Below are positions 18,534-27,502 of a stretch of DNA of 64,000 nucleotides, piece after piece (the stretch's first letter is position 1; each line of letters begins with the position of its first letter). A model generated the notes under the pieces. The model worked only from the letters and a program-made list of their open reading frames with translations, was not told the origin of the DNA and searched no databases. Source of the DNA: Ilyomonas limi (lineage in GTDB: Bacteria > Bacteroidota > Bacteroidia > Chitinophagales > Chitinophagaceae); assembly GCF_005233845.1 (NCBI RefSeq), contig NZ_SZQL01000007.1:124001-188000 (forward strand), given 5' to 3'. Both the position numbers and the translations under genes were made by a program.

Positions 18534-18549
18534 CCTGATATTAATCAGG
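18534..18549. promoter_or_regulatory. Fnr/Crp-type dyad upstream of the haemoglobin gene
   Basis: CCTGAT-ATTA-ATCAGG, an inverted repeat with a 4-base centre, 37 bases before the start codon at 18586. The core TGATATTAATCA is identical to one in the cytochrome c/regulator intergenic region at 28163-28174. Fnr, Dnr and NnrR proteins bind TTGAT-N4-ATCAA-type sites, so this is a good candidate for the regulator encoded at 28266. Confidence 0.6.
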
Positions 18550-18585
18550 TCTCTTATTTGTACAAATACATTTCTTTGCAGTGTT

Positions 18586-18987
18586 ATGAAAAATGATATT
18601 CGCGATAAACAGGACATTATACAAATAGTAAATGCTTTTTATGATAAAGTGAAGCAGGATGCCACTATCGGTCACTTTTTTACGGAAGTAATAAAAGTGG
18701 ACTGGGACAAGCATTTGCCTAAAATGTATAATTTTTGGGATAATGTTGTTTTTTATACCAATAATTTCTCTGGCAATCCCATGCAGGTGCACAAACATAT
18801 ACATGCCCTGCACGCCCTTACAGGAGCCGATTTTAAACAATGGTATCGTTTGTTTGCTCAAACGGTAAATGAACTGTACGAAGGAGATAATGCGGAATTA
18901 ATTAAGCAGCGGGCGCTGTCTGTTGCTACCATTATGCAAATAAAAATTGTAGCGCCACAAGCAAATAATATCGCCCAAACTACGTAA
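18586..18987 (+). CDS. Group III truncated haemoglobin
   Basis: 133 residues, cytosolic. The order HLPKMYNFWDNVVFY, then NPMQVHKHIHAL and FKQWYRLFAQTV is the signature of class III truncated haemoglobins, with the haem-ligand His in the HKHIH segment and the aromatic FW pair nearby. These proteins bind O2, NO or related ligands; roles in NO detoxification and microaerobic respiration are proposed for the family. The dyad 37 bases upstream matches one at the nos operon. A strong terminator follows, so it is monocistronic. Confidence 0.9.
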   Translation: MKNDIRDKQDIIQIVNAFYDKVKQDATIGHFFTEVIKVDWDKHLPKMYNFWDNVVFYTNNFSGNPMQVHKHIHALHALTGADFKQWYRLFAQTVNELYEGDNAELIKQRALSVATIMQIKIVAPQANNIAQTT

Positions 18988-19008
18988 GATCTTATCATAT
19001 TGTTGGTT

Positions 19009-19036
19009 AAGGTTCGTGTTTTTACGAACCTTTTTT
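19009..19036 (+). terminator. Rho-independent terminator of the haemoglobin gene
   Basis: AAGGTTCGT and ACGAACCTT form a 9-base stem followed by a T-run, 22 bases past the stop codon. A similar stem (GTTCGTG/CACGAAC) recurs at 19158-19175 without a good T-run. Confidence 0.88.
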
Positions 19037-19179
19037 ATTGACATTTTCCATGATGTTTGTTTAAGAATTGATATTGTTTATAGCAGGCTTATTATTTTGT
19101 TGATAGGTTTTGAGTTATAGTGTAATTTTTATAATTTATTCTCCATAATGCAACAAAGTTCGTGAAAGCACGAACCTGT

Positions 19180-19494
19180 GCAGAAGGTCTGCATAGGTGT
19201 TTTGCCAAAGCAATATCTTCCGCAGTTCGCCTTGGTCGCTAAGTATATCTACTGTTTTTCGAGATTCATTTTATCGATTGTCTTATGGTCCTCCAAAGAA
19301 TGAATATCCCAAACTTCAAAGGAAGATTTAGTTGACTAAATTCTGAAATTCCAGATGTGGCGGGCATTCAGAATGTGATTGTAAAGTTTTATAGTCTTTT
19401 CGGAAAGCTTTTCAGGAAATGTTGAAAATACTCCGGCTATTTTCTGCTTGCTTCAGTGGTTATATTGAAATAATATTTTAAAAAATTCTTTCAT
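19180..19494 (-). pseudogene. Broken DinB-family gene
   Basis: Read leftward from the ATG at 19494 the frame begins MKEFFKILFQYNH and continues FPEKLSEKTIKLYNHILNAR, HIWNFRI and SFEVWDIHSLEDHKTID, the pattern of small DinB/YfiT-like metalloproteins. Two in-frame stops (after QYNH and after NFRI) interrupt it, and a frame change near 19240 is needed to continue as TVDILSDQGELRKILLWQNT. The C-terminal metal-binding His residues are missing. It looks inactivated, and sits between the haemoglobin and sigma factor genes. The family call is by eye. Confidence 0.6.
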
Positions 19495-19554
19495 TGTTGC
19501 CCTGCGATCATAAAGCAAACAAATAATAAAAAAGTGACAGTTTAAATCAATTTT

Positions 19555-20388
19555 TTATAGCGCTCGTAACTTATCAGGGTTACGTACAAAATAAATACGG
19601 CAGATATTCCCGTTATCAAATTCAAAAACCTGGCACACAGATAATTGTTGGTTCTTGTAAAGCAAGAGCCCAGGTTGATGGTTGATATTCGCTTTTTGTA
19701 TCCGGGTGTCACTTGTGGAGTAAAACTTACGAAATATACCCACAAGGAATTTTGCAGCTAATGATTTACCGTAAAGGGGGCGCAATAGGGCCGATGCTTT
19801 ACCACCACCATCAGATATTATTGAAATATCATCATGCAATAAGTTTTCCAGCTCTTCTACATCTCCATTATAGATAGCCTGCAGGTATTTTTCAACATAT
19901 TCTTTGTAGTAAGCGGTGTTTACCACCGTTCCAGGATTTTTCAATTCCTGTTTTGCCCTGCTGAGCATTTTTCTTGAATTTTCTTCAGTGATATGAAGCA
20001 CTTCTGAGATTTCTTTGTGGTCATATTCGAATGCTTCCTTTAAAATAAAGACTGCCCGTTGTTTTGGATTTAATTTGTCGAGAAGTACCAGCAGGGAATA
20101 AGAAAGAATGTCTTGTCTGACGATGTTTGTATCAGCTTTTTCTGTTGCAAGAGGTTCCGGCAGATACTCTCCGGGATATTGCGACAACAGTTTATTTTTC
20201 CGTTTCTTTAAGTTGATGGAAAGGTTAATAACCGTACGAACCAGATAGGATTTTTTATCTTCAATGCTACCATTATCATCTATGTTGTAAAATTTCAGGT
20301 AAGCATCCTGCACTATATCTTTTGCATCTTCGTAAGAGCCTAGGATGTTATAGGCATAAGTAGTAAGCAATTTCCTGATGTCTTCCAT
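19555..20388 (-). CDS. ECF41-family RNA polymerase sigma factor (SigJ-like)
   Basis: 277 residues from the ATG at 20388; an in-frame TTG twelve codons up is possible. Sigma region 2 (about 1-60) and region 4 (about 95-150) are followed by a ~110-residue SnoaL-like extension. Three ECF41 hallmarks are visible: YLPEP in the linker (75-79), DGGGK (193-197) and NPDKL at the C-terminus (270-274). In this family the extension regulates the sigma factor instead of an anti-sigma protein. The divergent AhpD-like gene is the usual type of target and carries a matching -35 element. Confidence 0.9.
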   Translation of the reverse strand: MEDIRKLLTTYAYNILGSYEDAKDIVQDAYLKFYNIDDNGSIEDKKSYLVRTVINLSINLKKRKNKLLSQYPGEYLPEPLATEKADTNIVRQDILSYSLLVLLDKLNPKQRAVFILKEAFEYDHKEISEVLHITEENSRKMLSRAKQELKNPGTVVNTAYYKEYVEKYLQAIYNGDVEELENLLHDDISIISDGGGKASALLRPLYGKSLAAKFLVGIFRKFYSTSDTRIQKANINHQPGLLLYKNQQLSVCQVFEFDNGNICRIYFVRNPDKLRAL

Positions 20389-20729
20389 ACAATTGAGCGA
20401 AATATGCAAAGGTATATTTTCCAATAATTTGATATAGTATTCAGATCGTTGGTAGGGAATTATGCTTACTGTTCACATCTGAGAATTGATTTTGCGCAGG
20501 GTTTATTCGTTTATCAATCTTATAAGGTTCAGGTAATATGATACACTTTACTTATAAATACTCCCTAAAAAAATTTATACTGCGTTGTTGCCACCCATCT
20601 TTACGCTTACTGCAAACAGTAGCGTTAACATTATTTAAGGTACTCGACGCTTCCTTGCGCTAATGGGAGGAAGCTGTAAAATGGAAAGTTTCTGTTTTCA
20701 GATAATTCATTCAAAAAATTTTAAAAGGC
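20389..20729. other. Sigma factor/AhpD intergenic region
   Basis: No coding frame is seen. It should hold the promoter of the sigma factor, but no TGTCACA element facing the sigma gene was found, so autoregulation through the same element is not evident. Confidence 0.5.
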
Positions 20730-20756
20730 TGTCACATTTCCCGTTCCTTATTTGTT
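20730..20756 (+). promoter_or_regulatory. Candidate ECF41-type promoter
   Basis: TGTCACA at 20730-20736 equals the published ECF41 -35 consensus. Sixteen bases later the -10 position reads TGTT rather than the published CGTC, so only the -35 half is a firm match. It lies ~30 bases before the AhpD-like start codon at 20785. Confidence 0.55.
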
Positions 20757-20784
20757 TTTTAACTGAATCAAACTTTTTTAAATT

Positions 20785-21264
20785 ATGGAAAGAATTACTT
20801 TGAACGAAACCCCGCAAGGTATGAGAGAGGTGCTGCTAAACGTAGAACAATACATTGCCAAAAGCGGAATGGATAAGAAGTTACTAAACCTGGTGAAAAT
20901 GAGGGCATCCCAAATTAATAGTTGCGCTTACTGCCTCGACATGCATTCTAAGGAAGCCAGGCATGCCGGTGAAACCGAACAAAGGCTATACGCTTTGCCT
21001 GCCTGGAGGGAAACACCTTATTATTCAGGGAAAGAAAGGGCTGCGCTAGCTTTTACCGAAATCTTGACAAGATTGCCCGAAGAACAAAGCAGTGATCACA
21101 TACACGATGAGCTATCCAAGTATTTTTCTAAGGACGAAATTGCTTATCTCACTTTGTGCATTGCCCAAATTAATACCTGGAACCGTATTGTACGTTCCTT
21201 CGGTCCCGTGCCAGGCAGTTATATGGTAAAACAAAGAATAAGGGAAAACGAAGTCGTCTCATAG
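20785..21264 (+). CDS. AhpD-like carboxymuconolactone decarboxylase-family protein
   Basis: 159 residues. The signature is CAYC at 47-50 with His54 (NSCAYCLDMHSKEA), the CxxCxxxH redox and proton-relay motif of AhpD-type peroxidatic proteins, followed by ERAALAFTEILTRL. The protein is an all-helical, cytosolic, probably oligomeric peroxidase or thiol-disulfide reductant. Its location opposite an ECF41 sigma factor is the typical pairing for that sigma family, which suggests control by it. The true substrate is unknown. A 14-base-stem terminator follows. Confidence 0.9.
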   Translation: MERITLNETPQGMREVLLNVEQYIAKSGMDKKLLNLVKMRASQINSCAYCLDMHSKEARHAGETEQRLYALPAWRETPYYSGKERAALAFTEILTRLPEEQSSDHIHDELSKYFSKDEIAYLTLCIAQINTWNRIVRSFGPVPGSYMVKQRIRENEVVS

Positions 21265-21281
21265 CAGAAAGGTTTTTATAC

Positions 21282-21339
21282 AACGAGGTTGGTGTCCTAA
21301 ATGCAGTATGCAACCAGTTGCACACCAACCTCGTTTTAA
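21282..21339 (+). terminator. Terminator of the AhpD-like gene
   Basis: AACGAGGTTGGTGT and ACACCAACCTCGTT pair perfectly (14 bases) over a 26-base loop, with T-rich sequence after it. Confidence 0.75.
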
Positions 21340-21438
21340 AATCTTTTATGATTAAGGTTGATTCATGTAAAAAAATTTGGATAACGCAGATTGATTTGGT
21401 TCGGATCGTTTAATAAAATGCATTTAATCACCTTACCC

Positions 21439-22206
21439 TTACAGATCTTTGCTCTTAAATTTTCGCAGGGAAAGAAATACAGGTATAACAATCCATAAAA
21501 TCAGTACGGAAAAGGAGATTGTAATACCGGTTGCGGTGCCAAAAAAATCTTTAAAAACAGCACCGGTATAACCCATGAGTGCAGATACATCGAGTTGCAA
21601 TAAAATAAGAATGCGGCTTAAATCAATAGGGTTGAGCGAGCTGATGCCCACCATTACTTTCTCCAAAGGATAATCTGCAAACTGGAACAGCAGGAATAAG
21701 ACAAGCCCATCAAAAATAACAGCAAAATATAACCACAATAAAATAGCAATACCTATACCTTTCGCTTTATCTCTTGTTATCACCGAACTTAATAAAGCAA
21801 TGGCAATAAAAATAACGGAAAGAAACAAGCCTGCAATAATCATCAGAAAGCCGGTGATATTGGGCTGATAAATGAGAATGGGAATGCCTGCACCCACAAA
21901 AAAAGCAACACCCAGTGAAACCGCTAAACCACCAAACAAACTCAGCCAGATGGATTTCCTTTTAATAGGCTGGCTCACCATCAACTCGATAAACTCTGAG
22001 CTGTTATAAAAGTAAATAGTAGAAAAAATAATGCTGATAAGTGGCACAATAAACAGAATAAGGTTGAGCAAACTCAACAAACCTTTTTCGGGGTTATCTT
22101 CCAGGTTAAAAATAGAAAAAGAAATAAGGAGCAGGAAAAGGGTATATGCAAGCACTATCCTGCTTCTTAAAATATCTACAACAACGTATTTCAATATCTT
22201 TTGCAT
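21439..22206 (-). CDS. nosY: Nos ABC transporter permease
   Basis: 255 residues with about six membrane helices of the ABC-2 permease type. The gene follows nosF by 6 bases and closes the nos operon. NosDFY supports maturation of the copper-sulfide CuZ centre of nitrous oxide reductase; NosY is the membrane part that couples ATP hydrolysis by NosF to NosD in the periplasm. The protein has few diagnostic residues, so the call rests on topology and on position next to nosF and nosD. Confidence 0.85.
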   Translation of the reverse strand: MQKILKYVVVDILRSRIVLAYTLFLLLISFSIFNLEDNPEKGLLSLLNLILFIVPLISIIFSTIYFYNSSEFIELMVSQPIKRKSIWLSLFGGLAVSLGVAFFVGAGIPILIYQPNITGFLMIIAGLFLSVIFIAIALLSSVITRDKAKGIGIAILLWLYFAVIFDGLVLFLLFQFADYPLEKVMVGISSLNPIDLSRILILLQLDVSALMGYTGAVFKDFFGTATGITISFSVLILWIVIPVFLSLRKFKSKDL

Positions 22207-22212
22207 GGCTTA

Positions 22213-22917
22213 TTATTTACTCATGATGCTGGCAATGGCTTTTGACAATTTTTCTTCCCCCGTGTCTGTCCGCACTTTCTCAATGCTTTTGTGAAACTGC
22301 AGTTTGCCTTCGTTCATATAAATCACATGGGTTACCAGATCATCCAGTTCGCTTAAGATGTGTGAAGTGATAAGAACAAGTTTTCCTTTCTTCTTTTCGG
22401 CTATAATCTTGTCTTTTAAAATCTCAGAAGCAACCGGGTCGAGTCCGGCTGTAGGTTCATCCAAAATCAATACATCGGGGTTGAAAAGAAAAGCAAGCGA
22501 AGCACTTACTTTTTGCCTTGTACCGCCGGAGAGTGTACGCATTCTTTTTTGCATTAGTTTATCAAGATTGAATGCCTCTATCAGGTCGGTGTCTAAAACG
22601 GTGGTGCTGTTGTGACGAATGTCTTTCATCATATCAATTACTTGCCCGATGGTCATATTCTCCGGGTAGCGACCAATCTGCGGCATGTAACCAATATGCT
22701 GGCGATATACCCAGTCGTGAATAATATTTTTTCCGTTAAAGGTGATGAAGCCGCTATCGGGAACCACCATACCTAAAATACTTTTTATAAATGTAGTTTT
22801 ACCGCTTCCGTTTGGACCAATCAAAGCAATACATTCACCTTTATTGCAGTTTACCGATATATTGTCCAGCACTTTCAATTTGCCAAACTGCTTTGAAACA
22901 TTTGTTGCAATAATCAT
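22213..22917 (-). CDS. nosF: Nos ABC transporter ATP-binding protein
   Basis: 234 residues, a single nucleotide-binding domain: Walker A GPNGSGKTT (about 34-42), a Q-loop in IGYMPQIGRYPENMT, signature LSGGTRQK and Walker B ILDEPTAGLD. It is the ATPase of the NosFY transporter needed for CuZ assembly. Its start overlaps the nosD stop by 4 bases, so translation is coupled; nosY follows after 6 bases. Cytosolic face of the inner membrane. Confidence 0.92.
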   Translation of the reverse strand: MIIATNVSKQFGKLKVLDNISVNCNKGECIALIGPNGSGKTTFIKSILGMVVPDSGFITFNGKNIIHDWVYRQHIGYMPQIGRYPENMTIGQVIDMMKDIRHNSTTVLDTDLIEAFNLDKLMQKRMRTLSGGTRQKVSASLAFLFNPDVLILDEPTAGLDPVASEILKDKIIAEKKKGKLVLITSHILSELDDLVTHVIYMNEGKLQFHKSIEKVRTDTGEEKLSKAIASIMSK

Positions 22918-24155
22918 AATGATAATTGTTTCATGGATGGATAATTGTCTTTTAGATTTTCGGGGATGATGGCAGGAATCACTTTTTCTGTTTTATCGAG
23001 CAATGTAACAATGAAACTTCTGAACAACATCATTGCAGGCGGATTTTGCTCTACGATCATCGAATACAAGCTGATAGGCCGGTAAGGCACATCGCCAATG
23101 CCATCCCTGTTTAAATCGTAGCCTTCATATTTATCCCAGTAGTTATTTTTAAATTCATTCAACGATATAGAACCATTAGTACCTACATCAAAACTGTTTC
23201 CCAAAAAATTATTCAAATACAATTTATTGTCGGCACAGCTCGCCATTATTTTCATGGCATACCCATTTTTTTTAAACAGGTTTTTTACAAGGGCTATACG
23301 CGAAGTGCCCTCCATATAAATACCCATTGTATTTTCTAAAAAACGATTGTCTTGTATATAACTATCGCTGATTTCTTTTAGTAATAAACCATAAGAAGCA
23401 GCACCCCAGTTATTCTCAAAAACATTATTGATCATCTTTACGCCATGCGTAAACATTACCGCTACGCCAGCGCCATTGTTCCGGAAGGTATTACTTACAT
23501 AAGTATCGTTGTGCGAAAACATAAAGTGCAAACCATAACGAATATTTTTTTCACTCAGGTTTCTGGAGATAATGGAATGGGTTACGAATTCAAAGTAAAT
23601 ACCATCACGAAAGCCGGTTGCAGTATTATTTTGAATGTGCATGCTGTCGCTCTTCCAGCAATGAATACCATTGCCACTCTCCTGTTCGCCTTTGTTATAA
23701 GCTGTTAAATAATTATTCCTGATGGTACAACTGGATGCATTATTAGCAAAAATGCCAAAGAAGCTATCATCCACAATATTGTTTTCGATGGTTACATAGC
23801 TGCTGCTGTAAATTTTTATGGCAGCAATATCGTTTAAAGAAGATTTGCCTGAATGTTGCACGCGGAAACCTTTTACCACTACATTGCTGGCAGCAACAGA
23901 GATCATTTCGTAAGCATGGTCACCATCAATCACCGGACGGTCAATACCAATCAAAGCAATGCTTTTGTTGATAAGAATATTCTTTTCATGATATTCTCCC
24001 GGATACACAAGAACCGTATCTCCATTATTTGCTTTATCTATCGCCTGGTGAATGGTTGCCACATCTTTTCCTTTTCCTACCGTAATAACAGCAGCAAGAG
24101 AAGTGTTGATGCATACAAGACTTGCAATAACTGATATGAGTATAAAAACTTTCAT
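22914..24155 (-). CDS. nosD: Periplasmic copper-binding/maturation protein
   Basis: 413 residues with a Sec signal peptide (about 1-21, ending LAA) and then right-handed parallel beta-helix repeats of about 22-25 residues (for example NNYLTAYNKGEQESGNGIHCW, with repeated N-N-x-F ladder residues) of the NosD/CASH type. It binds NosFY on the periplasmic side and helps deliver sulfide and copper to nitrous oxide reductase. Its stop overlaps the nosF start. The spacing of 102 bases from the upstream NosL fusion still suggests one operon. Confidence 0.92.
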   Translation of the reverse strand: MKVFILISVIASLVCINTSLAAVITVGKGKDVATIHQAIDKANNGDTVLVYPGEYHEKNILINKSIALIGIDRPVIDGDHAYEMISVAASNVVVKGFRVQHSGKSSLNDIAAIKIYSSSYVTIENNIVDDSFFGIFANNASSCTIRNNYLTAYNKGEQESGNGIHCWKSDSMHIQNNTATGFRDGIYFEFVTHSIISRNLSEKNIRYGLHFMFSHNDTYVSNTFRNNGAGVAVMFTHGVKMINNVFENNWGAASYGLLLKEISDSYIQDNRFLENTMGIYMEGTSRIALVKNLFKKNGYAMKIMASCADNKLYLNNFLGNSFDVGTNGSISLNEFKNNYWDKYEGYDLNRDGIGDVPYRPISLYSMIVEQNPPAMMLFRSFIVTLLDKTEKVIPAIIPENLKDNYPSMKQLSL

Positions 24156-24257
24156 TTTACAATCAATTCAAGTACATACTTTTTTGTAGATGGTAAGCCA
24201 AGAGTGATGCGTATAAGCGTTTAAACCTGCAACGCACCATTCACTATTTACAATGTT

Positions 24258-25283
24258 TTATTGCTTCAGCAGCGTATCCCATTTTACTGCTTCGCCTTGC
24301 CATTGGGCTGAAGTTTTTTGCATATGGGCAGCAGTTGCAAAAGCAGCAATATTGCCGTTCATGGGGCTTTTTAATGCTTCGCTTTTGTATAAGAAAGCAC
24401 TGGCTGCAGGAATGAGTTGATGACTATTAAAATCTACTACATACACCTCTTTAATATCGTTCTTTTTTACCACATCTCCGTGCAGGAAGGCAAGCAAACA
24501 ATGCGGATCATCAAACTTATATACCTTTCCTTTTTGCGTTAATACTTCTCCGCCAAAGCGGGCATCGCTCACTGTCATTTTGCAAAAATAACAGGCATCT
24601 TTTCCTACTACAATTGGCTCCTGCTGTGCATTGCATGAGGTGATAACGGCAGAAAAAACAAATAGCAAAGCAACGAGTGCCGGTGTTTTTGCGAATTTTA
24701 TAGTCCGGGTTTTGGCTGTTTTTAATTCAAAAAAAACGGCAGCAAAAAGCACTACGCCCACGGCAACAAATATCCAGCCGCCAATGTCGGGAATAGAATA
24801 AGCACCAAAATTAAGCAGTTGTTTATACCCAATTAATGGTGGCTGATAAGCCATGCCGGGAACTTTGATAGGCGCTTCGGGATTAAGATCGCGACCATAG
24901 CTGTACTCCCACCGCCAGAAGTCAACCATAGCAATAATACCAAATAGTACAAACAGGATAAAGCCGGTGTATAAAAAGCGCTTACGGTTGATGATGGCAA
25001 TTAGTATAAAAAGGACTGAAAAGAAAATGATGATGTATGGTAGTATAGAGAACTCCACAAAGTCATTGGCATGCAGCGTTCTCATGCCAATGTAGTGATT
25101 CAATCCGTTCACAATATCTACGCTCCCTCCCAGCTTGCTTGCATAAATCAGTAATACCAGCCCTTCGGGATATTGTGGTGCATTCAATTGTATCTGCCAG
25201 ATGGGAAAATATAATACTGCAAGCAGAGCGATGCCACATATTGCAGTTGCTGTTCTTACCCATACTTTTAATTTACTTTTCAT
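24258..25283 (-). CDS. nosL: Membrane domain fused to NosL copper chaperone
   Basis: 341 residues from the ATG at 25283; the frame extends upstream to a GTG, but the chosen start gives a normal membrane leader. Residues 1-200 hold about four to five membrane helices; the C-terminal ~125 residues are a NosL domain with the Cu(I) motif CYFCKM (Cys231 and Cys234) and KFDDPHCLLAFL. NosL delivers copper to nitrous oxide reductase. Usually NosL is a free lipoprotein; here a lipobox-like ITSC (Cys217) lies at the domain junction, a possible trace of a fusion. It lies between nosZ and nosD. Confidence 0.87.
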   Translation of the reverse strand: MKSKLKVWVRTATAICGIALLAVLYFPIWQIQLNAPQYPEGLVLLIYASKLGGSVDIVNGLNHYIGMRTLHANDFVEFSILPYIIIFFSVLFILIAIINRKRFLYTGFILFVLFGIIAMVDFWRWEYSYGRDLNPEAPIKVPGMAYQPPLIGYKQLLNFGAYSIPDIGGWIFVAVGVVLFAAVFFELKTAKTRTIKFAKTPALVALLFVFSAVITSCNAQQEPIVVGKDACYFCKMTVSDARFGGEVLTQKGKVYKFDDPHCLLAFLHGDVVKKNDIKEVYVVDFNSHQLIPAASAFLYKSEALKSPMNGNIAAFATAAHMQKTSAQWQGEAVKWDTLLKQ

Positions 25284-25438
25284 AATCCATTTATTTAACC
25301 GATTGTGCAATTTGTTTTTTAGAGGGCTTAGCATTGAATGGTTGTAACATAGCCTGTTTTGCTGCGGCTTATTGGCTGCAGTACAAGCGAGATACACCTG
25401 TACTGCAGTGATATTTTAAAAAGCCAGTACAATATTGT

Positions 25439-27442
25439 TTATTTTACGCTTGCGGTAGTTTTTACCGAATCAGCAGGTTCGTTTTTACCAGTGCTGAAGC
25501 TAATGGGAACATTGCTGCCGGCAGGTGAAACTCTTACGTATCCCGACATCTCCTGGTGCAGTGCACTACAGAAGTCAGTACAATACATCGGATAAATGCC
25601 TACTTTGTCTGGTGTCCATTTAAGTGTTTGTGTTTCGCCCGGCATTATCAGCAACTCGCCATTATTGGCACCTTTTATGGCAAAGCCGTGCGGTATATCC
25701 CAGTCCTGCTCCAGGTTGGTGATATGGAAATACACCTCATCACCCAGCTTAACCCCTTCAATATTATCAGGCACAAAGTGTGAGCGGATAGCCGTTGCAT
25801 ATACATCTACCCTATTGCCGGTGCGCACCACTTTTGCAGTACTTTCGCCCTTACTTGCATAGGGATTGCCGTTTTGCTCAATGTTGAAAATCTTTACCGA
25901 CTTATTTCTGATAAGATCGGCAGCTACGGCTTGTGCATAGTGCGGCTCACCAATAGTTGGGAAGTCTAATATCAGTTTCATTTTATCGCCCGTAATGTCA
26001 AACAACTGTGCGCTTTGTGCAAGTTCAGGACCAGTAGGCAGGTAACGGTCTTTGGTGATTTTGTTGTACACAATCACATATTTACCATTAGGTTTTTTGG
26101 TGTCGCCGCCGGGGATGCACAGGTGACCGGGAGAATAATAAGTAGGCTGGCGATCTATTATCTTTAAGTCTTTAATATTCCATTTTACAATTTCAGAAGA
26201 AACGAACATGGTAGTAATAGCATTGCCCCTTCCATCAAACTCGGTGTGCAATGGACCTAAACCCGGCTTCTGCACTTCACCATACAAGACAGATTCATAT
26301 TTTAGCACTGGCAAATCTTGATACGTACCATCAAATTCCTTGTTTTCGATAGCTTTTATCATTTTGCTATAAGAGAAAACCGGAATCAAAGCAGCCAGCT
26401 TACCGCTACCTACAAAGTATTCGCCGGATGGGTCCACATCGCAGCCGTGTGGTGATTTAGGGCAGGGAATAAGATAACACAGTCCGGGCAGATCTTTTGA
26501 ATCCAGCATAGTTACTTCGGTCATGGTCTCCGATTTGGAAGAGTGTGTTTTGTCGTCGTATTTATTATGCGCATATTTCACACTCACCTTTTTTCCTTTA
26601 CCCGCTTTCAGGTATTCTTCTGCCTTTTTCCAGTTAACAGCCATAATGAAGTCTTTATCTTTTTGCGAAGCATTTACTTCGAGCAAGGTGTTGGCCTGTT
26701 CGCTGTTGTAGCAGGAGAAAAAGAACCAACCGTGAGAAGGACCTTTACCGGCATGGCTTAAATCAAAGTTTACACCGGGGCATAAGATCTGGAAAGCAAT
26801 CTGCATATTGCCATCGTTTTTATCAACGCTTATAAAGCTTAAAGTGCCTTTAAAGTTTTGCTTGTAAGTATTGATGGGAACATCACCATTATCGTTATCC
26901 ATGGGTACGCTAAACCTTGTTCCGGCTACTACATACTCTGTATTTTCGGTAATAAAAGGCGAAGAGTGGTTACCTGCGCTGTTGGGTATCTCCAAAATTT
27001 CGGCAGTGCGGAATGTGGTTAAATCAATACGTGCAATGCGTGGGGTATTGTTGGCATTTGCAAATAACCAACGGCCGTCTATCTCTCCGTTTGTCTGCGA
27101 TAAATCCATGTGATGCAGGTCGTCCCAGGGGATAAAACCACGCGAAGTATTCAGCATTGGTTTTGTTTCTTCGCTGTAGCCCCAGCCTTTTTCGGGGTCA
27201 ACAGAAAAAACAGGAACTACTTTCAGCAGTCTTCCCGAAGGCAAACCATATACACTCATTTGCCCGCTGAAACCACCACTTACAAAATTGTAAAACTCGT
27301 CGTACTTGCCCGGAGCCACATACGTTTTTACAGCAGCATCTTCGCTTACGGCACTGTTTACATTTTTTGGCTTACAACCGCTGGCATAGAGTAGTATGGC
27401 CGCGACTGCAATTGTCATCATTCTTATGTTATATATTTTCAT
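25439..27442 (-). CDS. nosZ: Nitrous oxide reductase, clade II (Sec-type)
   Basis: 667 residues, reducing N2O to N2. The leader is a Sec/lipoprotein type ending in ASGCKP (Cys23), not Tat, as in clade II. A seven-bladed propeller with CuZ-binding His residues (DDLHHMD, SHGW, SPHGCD, LGPLHTEFD, PGHLC) is followed by a cupredoxin domain with the CuA motif CTDFCSALHQEM near residues 620-631. The gene lies 60 bases after the cytochrome c gene and 155 before the NosL fusion, all on one strand. The lipobox suggests membrane anchoring, which needs proof. Confidence 0.95.
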   Translation of the reverse strand: MKIYNIRMMTIAVAAILLYASGCKPKNVNSAVSEDAAVKTYVAPGKYDEFYNFVSGGFSGQMSVYGLPSGRLLKVVPVFSVDPEKGWGYSEETKPMLNTSRGFIPWDDLHHMDLSQTNGEIDGRWLFANANNTPRIARIDLTTFRTAEILEIPNSAGNHSSPFITENTEYVVAGTRFSVPMDNDNGDVPINTYKQNFKGTLSFISVDKNDGNMQIAFQILCPGVNFDLSHAGKGPSHGWFFFSCYNSEQANTLLEVNASQKDKDFIMAVNWKKAEEYLKAGKGKKVSVKYAHNKYDDKTHSSKSETMTEVTMLDSKDLPGLCYLIPCPKSPHGCDVDPSGEYFVGSGKLAALIPVFSYSKMIKAIENKEFDGTYQDLPVLKYESVLYGEVQKPGLGPLHTEFDGRGNAITTMFVSSEIVKWNIKDLKIIDRQPTYYSPGHLCIPGGDTKKPNGKYVIVYNKITKDRYLPTGPELAQSAQLFDITGDKMKLILDFPTIGEPHYAQAVAADLIRNKSVKIFNIEQNGNPYASKGESTAKVVRTGNRVDVYATAIRSHFVPDNIEGVKLGDEVYFHITNLEQDWDIPHGFAIKGANNGELLIMPGETQTLKWTPDKVGIYPMYCTDFCSALHQEMSGYVRVSPAGSNVPISFSTGKNEPADSVKTTASVK

Positions 27443-27502
27443 AAAATACAGGTTTGGAACTGGATCAATTTTTTGGATTGTTTGTGTTATTATTGATAGT
27501 AT

